The translations under genes were made by a program, and so were the position numbers. The notes under the pieces were generated by a model that made no database searches, was not told the DNA's origin, and saw only the letters and a list, made by a program, of their open reading frames with translations. Shown piece by piece: positions 60,525 through 64,000 of a stretch of DNA of 64,000 nucleotides (its first letter is position 1; each line of letters begins with the position of its first letter). The DNA lies in NCBI GenBank assembly GCA_965220185.1, contig OZ244807.1, positions 1,426,001 through 1,490,000 on the forward strand, in the 5' to 3' direction. Source of the stretch: Azotimanducus sp965220185 (GTDB taxonomy: Bacteria; Pseudomonadota; Gammaproteobacteria; Pseudomonadales; Azotimanducaceae).

Positions 60525-60749
60525 ATGCACATTCAGACCACCCATCAAATCCTCAAAGCCTACTCGGAAGGCGAAATTTGTGCAGGGGAGGCCCGCGACC
60601 TGCTTGGCTGCGACTTCCGAACATTATTGATTGCAACGTTCGACAGCGGATTCCGGCTGCCAAAGGGACAAGGGCGCGAGGCCGAAACCATGAGAGAGGT
60701 GGCGGCGGGCGTTGATTTGGTACGAGAGCTAGTGGATAGGTCGCCATGA
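60525..60749 (+). CDS. Putative antitoxin (UPF0175-like)
   Basis: A 74-residue helical protein (MHIQTTHQILKAYSEGEICA, GEARDLLGCDFRTLLIATF). The stop overlaps the toxin start as ATGA. The size, position and helical pattern fit the antitoxin of a PIN-type module; family assignment is tentative. Confidence 0.6.
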   Translation: MHIQTTHQILKAYSEGEICAGEARDLLGCDFRTLLIATFDSGFRLPKGQGREAETMREVAAGVDLVRELVDRSP

Positions 60750-61381
60750 TCAAGGTCGTCCTGCCGGATTCAGGCCCGCTCATCTCGCTTGCGCTTGCAG
60801 GGCGACTCGACCTGCTAGAAGGATTCAAAGGGCAGCTGATCATTAGCGATGTCGTAGCATACGAAGCCACGCAAGGCACTACCAGCACACCGGATGCCGA
60901 TGTCATCCGCGACTGGATCAGAAACGCAGGTAATCAGGTCGTCGTGATGGAAACCACAATGGGTGGGCTGCTGCGCGAACTTGAAGAGTACCGGCGCCGG
61001 CTTCCCGCCAAGGAGCGGGCGCAGGTCAAACGCAGGCCAGCGACGAAGGATGCAGGCGAACTCTCGATCTTAGAACTTGCGGCTCGAATCAAGCCCACCC
61101 TCACACCCGATGATTCCGTGTTGGTGTTGTTTGAGGATAGGCGGGCGCTCCGCATGGACTTCGGTGAGAATGCACGTGTCATGTCAACGTGGTCGTTCGC
61201 CTTAGCCTTGGAGTCCGGTGGCGTAATCGAATCCGCCGACCGGCTGTTCGAATACATTGAGGGGCAAGGCAGGGCCGTCCTCCGGACACCGTTCGACCGC
61301 ATTCCTGCAAACGCCCCCGACGAGTTCGCCGGCTCCTACGACACGGGGCATGGCGGCTCTGGCGAAAGGCACGAAAAATGA
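60746..61381 (+). CDS. PIN-like toxin (DUF3368-type)
   Basis: A 211-residue protein with the PIN opening VVLPDSGPLISLALAGRLDL, then IISDVVAYEATQ and KDAGELSILELAARI, and a late VLVLFEDRRALRMDFGENAR acidic segment. It is longer than VapC and resembles the DUF3368/PIN-like group. It is coupled to the small gene upstream as a probable toxin-antitoxin pair. Confidence 0.7.
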   Translation: MIKVVLPDSGPLISLALAGRLDLLEGFKGQLIISDVVAYEATQGTTSTPDADVIRDWIRNAGNQVVVMETTMGGLLRELEEYRRRLPAKERAQVKRRPATKDAGELSILELAARIKPTLTPDDSVLVLFEDRRALRMDFGENARVMSTWSFALALESGGVIESADRLFEYIEGQGRAVLRTPFDRIPANAPDEFAGSYDTGHGGSGERHEK

Positions 61382-61433
61382 ACCCTGCCATCACGTCAAG
61401 CAAAAGTCCGTCTGTCTGCGACCGGGCCGGGGC

Positions 61434-61694
61434 TCATCGTCCGTTCTCCTGTGCCTTGTGACTCGGTTGAGACAAAGGCACGGCATAGCGAAGCGCATGC
61501 TCACGCATATGCTTGTTGAGGTTTTGCTCACGGCCAATGTCCACCTTCCCTAAGCCCATTCCTTCGGGTGGGAAGTCCACAAGTAGATCAATATCGCTTT
61601 CGTCTGTCGCATCCCCGCGCGCCATCGACCCGAACACGCGAACGTTGCTGCATCCGTATAACGTTGCTGCATCCGTATGAAGCAGCAATATCAA
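61434..61694 (-). pseudogene. MNT-type nucleotidyltransferase remnant 2
   Basis: The reverse strand encodes SNVRVFGSMARGDATDESDI and DLLVDFPPEG, then jumps to KVDIGREQNLNKHMREHALR, the usual C-terminus. The middle helix pair is missing, and the N-terminal region contains a 19-bp tandem duplication. These proteins are normally antitoxins of HEPN/MNT modules; no HEPN partner is present. Confidence 0.6.
61641..61678. repeat. 19-bp perfect tandem duplication
   Basis: AACGTTGCTGCATCCGTAT occurs twice, back to back (61641-61659 and 61660-61678). Nineteen is not a multiple of three, so it shifts the frame of the nucleotidyltransferase remnant it lies in. Confidence 0.85.
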
Positions 61695-61902
61695 GGATTA
61701 TCTGTCGGTGTTCTAGAACGAAGGGGTGCATTGGCGCGCTGGTGATAACCAAAACTCTCTAATCATACTCCGAGCAAGGACACATCCTCGGGTTGTCCTA
61801 TACTGCCACTGCCAAATGAGAGTGCTTTTGCGAGACCGTCATCAAAGGACACAATATAGACAGGCTTGTGATAGGCGGCTTCCCTGTCGCTCGCTCCGCT
61901 GC

Positions 61903-61936
61903 CTGTCATACGCCTGACATGAACTGAAGTGATAAT
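61903..61936 (+). promoter_or_regulatory. Pho box and -10 element upstream of phoB
   Basis: CTGTCAT-ACGC-CTGACAT (61903-61920) matches the 18-bp Pho box, two 7-bp direct half-sites with a 4-bp spacer, with one mismatch in the second half-site. A -10 hexamer GATAAT follows at 61931-61936, 10 bp after the box, the expected geometry for a PhoB-activated promoter. It supports phosphate-responsive autoregulation of phoB-phoR. The rest of 61695-61972 shows nothing else. Confidence 0.75.
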
Positions 61937-61972
61937 TATCGGTTTTCAAATACATATCCTCGGAGGGTGGTC

Positions 61973-62713
61973 ATGGCCGTGAAGGTGATGCTGATCGAAG
62001 ACGAGGCGGATATTCGCGAGATGCTGGCGCTTTCATTCATGCGCGCAGGCTTGGAGGTGATTGAGGCCGACAGCGCCGAACAGTGCATTGAGCAGATAGA
62101 ACAGAACATGCTGCCAGACGTGATGATCATCGACTGGATGCTGCCGGGCATGAGCGGTGTCGAACTGGTTCGCAAGGTGCGGCGCGACCCGCTGACCAAG
62201 GAAACGCCGATTATCATGCTCACCGCCCGCGGCGAAGAAGTTGACAAGCTCAAGAGCTTTGAGGTCGGCGTTGACGACTATGTCACCAAGCCTTGTTCAC
62301 CGAGAGAGTTGAATGCGCGCATCAAAGCGCTCATGCGTCGAACCGGAACGGCGAGCGACGGCAAGCTGCGCGCCGGGGATATCGAGCTCGATCATGTCGC
62401 CCATCGACTATTGATACGCGATGAGCTCGTCCACATCGGCCCCACCGAGTTCAAGCTGCTTGAATGGCTGATGCGCCATCCGGATCGCGTTTATGAGCGC
62501 GGGCAGCTTCTTGACCGCGTGTGGGGGCGCACAGCCCTCTTGGATGAGCGAACGGTGGATGTGCATGTGTTGAGGCTGCGTAAAGTGCTCGCTCCTTTCG
62601 ACCTCGATGCTGTGGTGCAGACGGTGAGAGGCGTTGGCTATCGGTTTTCGGTCTCGCACAAGCAGAAGAAAAAGAAGAACAAGGCGCTCGTCGATGAAAT
62701 TGCCGCGGCGTGA
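61973..62713 (+). CDS. phoB: Phosphate regulon response regulator PhoB
   Basis: A 246-residue OmpR-type response regulator. The ATG at 61973 follows GGAGGGTGGTC. The receiver has the acidic pocket MLIEDEAD, phospho-acceptor Asp in MIIDWMLPGMSGVELVRKVR and Lys in DYVTKPCSPRELNARI; the winged-helix domain has LIRDELVHIGPTEFKLLEWL, RVWGRTALLDERTVDVHVLR and TVRGVGYRFS. A lysine-rich tail (KQKKKKNKA) follows. The Pho box upstream supports the identity. Confidence 0.93.
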   Translation: MAVKVMLIEDEADIREMLALSFMRAGLEVIEADSAEQCIEQIEQNMLPDVMIIDWMLPGMSGVELVRKVRRDPLTKETPIIMLTARGEEVDKLKSFEVGVDDYVTKPCSPRELNARIKALMRRTGTASDGKLRAGDIELDHVAHRLLIRDELVHIGPTEFKLLEWLMRHPDRVYERGQLLDRVWGRTALLDERTVDVHVLRLRKVLAPFDLDAVVQTVRGVGYRFSVSHKQKKKKNKALVDEIAAA

Positions 62714-62731
62714 GAGGAGTGTGCGAGGCGC

Positions 62732-64000
62732 GTGCGTAGGCTGGTTTGGGTTGCGATAGGCATACTCGCGAGCCTTGTTTCGTGGGCACAGCTTGGTTTC
62801 GCCTGGGGCCTTGTGGCGGCACTCGCTATCCTTGTTGCATATCAGTTCAGCGAGTTCGCTCGCTTCTCGCGCTGGGCGAAGCGCCCACTCAAGCGACCTG
62901 CGCACGACTCGACCTGGCGGCAGGAGGCACTGCGCATCGGGCAGTCGATTCGCGGCGCTCGTGCCCGTGCGCGTCGCTTTGCGAGTGTCTTGCGGCAGAT
63001 GCAGCGCACGGCGGACTCAATTCCAGATGGGCTCGTGGTGGTGCGCGGCGCTGGAGAAATCGAGTATTTCAATCAGGGCGCGCACGCGCTGCTTGGCCTG
63101 CTGAAGAGTGATCGCGGCAAGAACCTGTTCGCGCTGATTCGCGACCCTGACGTGCAGGCGCTGCACGCAGGTGTCGGCGAGGCGCTGGTCGAAATCGACT
63201 CGCCGGTGGGCGCGGGCATGAGAATTGAAATGCGCCGCGTCAAGCTCGAAGAAAACCGCGATATCGTCATCGCGCGCGATGTGACGGAGCGTAATCGACT
63301 GCTGACGCTGCGCCGAGATTTTGTCGCCAACATCTCGCACGAGCTGAGAACGCCGCTGACAGTCATTCTTGGCTATCTAGAGTCGCTTACGGAAGACAAG
63401 CTTGGCAAGGCGCAAAGAAAGGACGCCATCGCCAAGCTTGAGCGGCCGGCACGGCGTATGCAGGCGCTCGCCGAAGACCTGCTCACCTTGACCAATCTTG
63501 AGTCGTCGCCATATCCCGACGATTCGAAGGTGGTTGGAGTGGCGGTGGACCAAGTGCTGCAAGCGGTGGTGGAAGAAGCGTGCAACCTGTCGGATGGCAA
63601 GCACGACATATCGCTGGCAAGTGATGCGACGCTCATCGTCGAGGGTGTCTTTGAAGAGTTGTACAGCGCATTCCATAACCTTGTCATCAATGCCGTTCGC
63701 TACAGTCCAGATGGCGGTCGTATCTGCGTGCGATGGATGCGCCGTCCTGAAGGCGCTGTGTTTGAGGTGGTCGACGAAGGTGTCGGCATTGCCGCTGAGC
63801 ACCTGTCGCGTTTGACCGAGCGCTTTTATCGAATCGACTTTCACGGTGCTCGCGTGCGCGGCGGCACCGGCCTTGGACTTGCCATCGTCAAGCATGTGTT
63901 GCGGCGTCATGGCTCGGTGCTCAACGTGGAGAGCACGCCCGGCGAAGGCAGCCGATTCTGGTGCGTGCTGCCGCACTTAGGGATGACGCAGTCGGAACAA
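62732..64000 (+). CDS. phoR: Phosphate regulon sensor kinase PhoR (3' end cut by window edge)
   Basis: The frame is open from GTG 62732 to the right edge, 423 codons. Two membrane segments lie near the start (VWVAIGILASLVSWAQLGFA, WGLVAALAILVAYQF), then a PAS-like domain (SIPDGLVVVRGAGEIEYFNQ), the phospho-acceptor H box FVANISHELRTPLTVILGYL, N box NLVINAVRYSPDGG, G1 DEGVGIAAEHLSRL and G2 GGTGLGLAIVKHVLRRHG. The stop is not in the window. GAGAGGAG lies 12 bp before the start. It would sense phosphate status through the Pst/PhoU system. Confidence 0.92.
   Translation, partial: MRRLVWVAIGILASLVSWAQLGFAWGLVAALAILVAYQFSEFARFSRWAKRPLKRPAHDSTWRQEALRIGQSIRGARARARRFASVLRQMQRTADSIPDGLVVVRGAGEIEYFNQGAHALLGLLKSDRGKNLFALIRDPDVQALHAGVGEALVEIDSPVGAGMRIEMRRVKLEENRDIVIARDVTERNRLLTLRRDFVANISHELRTPLTVILGYLESLTEDKLGKAQRKDAIAKLERPARRMQALAEDLLTLTNLESSPYPDDSKVVGVAVDQVLQAVVEEACNLSDGKHDISLASDATLIVEGVFEELYSAFHNLVINAVRYSPDGGRICVRWMRRPEGAVFEVVDEGVGIAAEHLSRLTERFYRIDFHGARVRGGTGLGLAIVKHVLRRHGSVLNVESTPGEGSRFWCVLPHLGMTQSEQ

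Overview
The window looks like a chromosome segment of a gammaproteobacterium of moderately high G+C content. The evidence is the conserved block queA-tgt ... yajC-secD-secF-suhB, rluC close to maf, a phoB-phoR pair with a Pho box, aceA and tRNA-Leu(CAA). Numerous oxidative enzymes (P450, Baeyer-Villiger monooxygenase, acyl-CoA dehydrogenase-like protein, thiolase, arylsulfatase), many toxin-antitoxin modules and a heavy load of small repeats suggest an environmental or host-associated lineage with a plastic genome. That last point is inference.

Layout. 0-1.2 kb: the 5' part of a GPP34-cytochrome P450 fusion gene, running off the left edge. 1.3-5.0 kb: an insertion scrapyard with an intact IS481-like element, two miniature elements, a decayed transposase and a small cassette with inverted ends whose only gene is an AAA ATPase. 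5.2-12 kb: a 2-oxoacid:ferredoxin oxidoreductase operon (korC-korA-korB) followed by a long GAPDH and a GNAT enzyme. 12-13.4 kb: VapBC and a phosphopantetheinyl transferase. 13.4-20 kb: BVMO, thiolase-like enzyme, a small double-glycine-leader (microcin-like) peptide, an acyl-CoA dehydrogenase-like protein and a secreted protein. 20-25.6 kb: site-2 protease, MFS carrier, thiolase remnant, isocitrate lyase, DapB-like dehydrogenase, DUF192 lipoprotein. 25.7-28.9 kb: tRNA-Leu, queA, tgt, rluC. 28.9-47.9 kb: about 19 kb of mostly accessory DNA that separates tgt from yajC. It holds an ATPase plus companion pair, a PIN/Phd module, maf with a duplicated 3' end, a MazF-like toxin coupled to a giant type ISP restriction-modification enzyme, a DUF4143 ATPase, a heterodimeric ABC exporter, a DUF482 acyltransferase, a sulfatase and a DUF4143 ATPase gene broken by two different miniature insertions. 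47.9-52 kb: yajC-secD-secF and suhB. 52-60 kb: a decayed ATPase, a secreted protein, a surface-glycan cluster (GT2, 2OG oxygenase, GT-methyltransferase fusion, GT29-like enzyme) interrupted by a nuclease-like/AlbA_2 pair. 60-61.7 kb: miniature repeats, a PIN toxin module and nucleotidyltransferase remnants. 61.9-64 kb: Pho box, phoB and phoR (cut by the right edge).

The most unusual signals are the GPP34-P450 fusion; mobile multi-hairpin repeats whose stems change in a compensatory way between copies; two CTAG/TA-targeted miniature element families; the ATPase gene whose Walker A loop is restored exactly when one of those elements is removed; the ATPase cassette with inverted ends; the orphan microcin-like peptide; and several uncharacterised two-gene ATPase/effector-like pairs.

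All calls come from reading the sequence and recalling protein families; no database search was possible.
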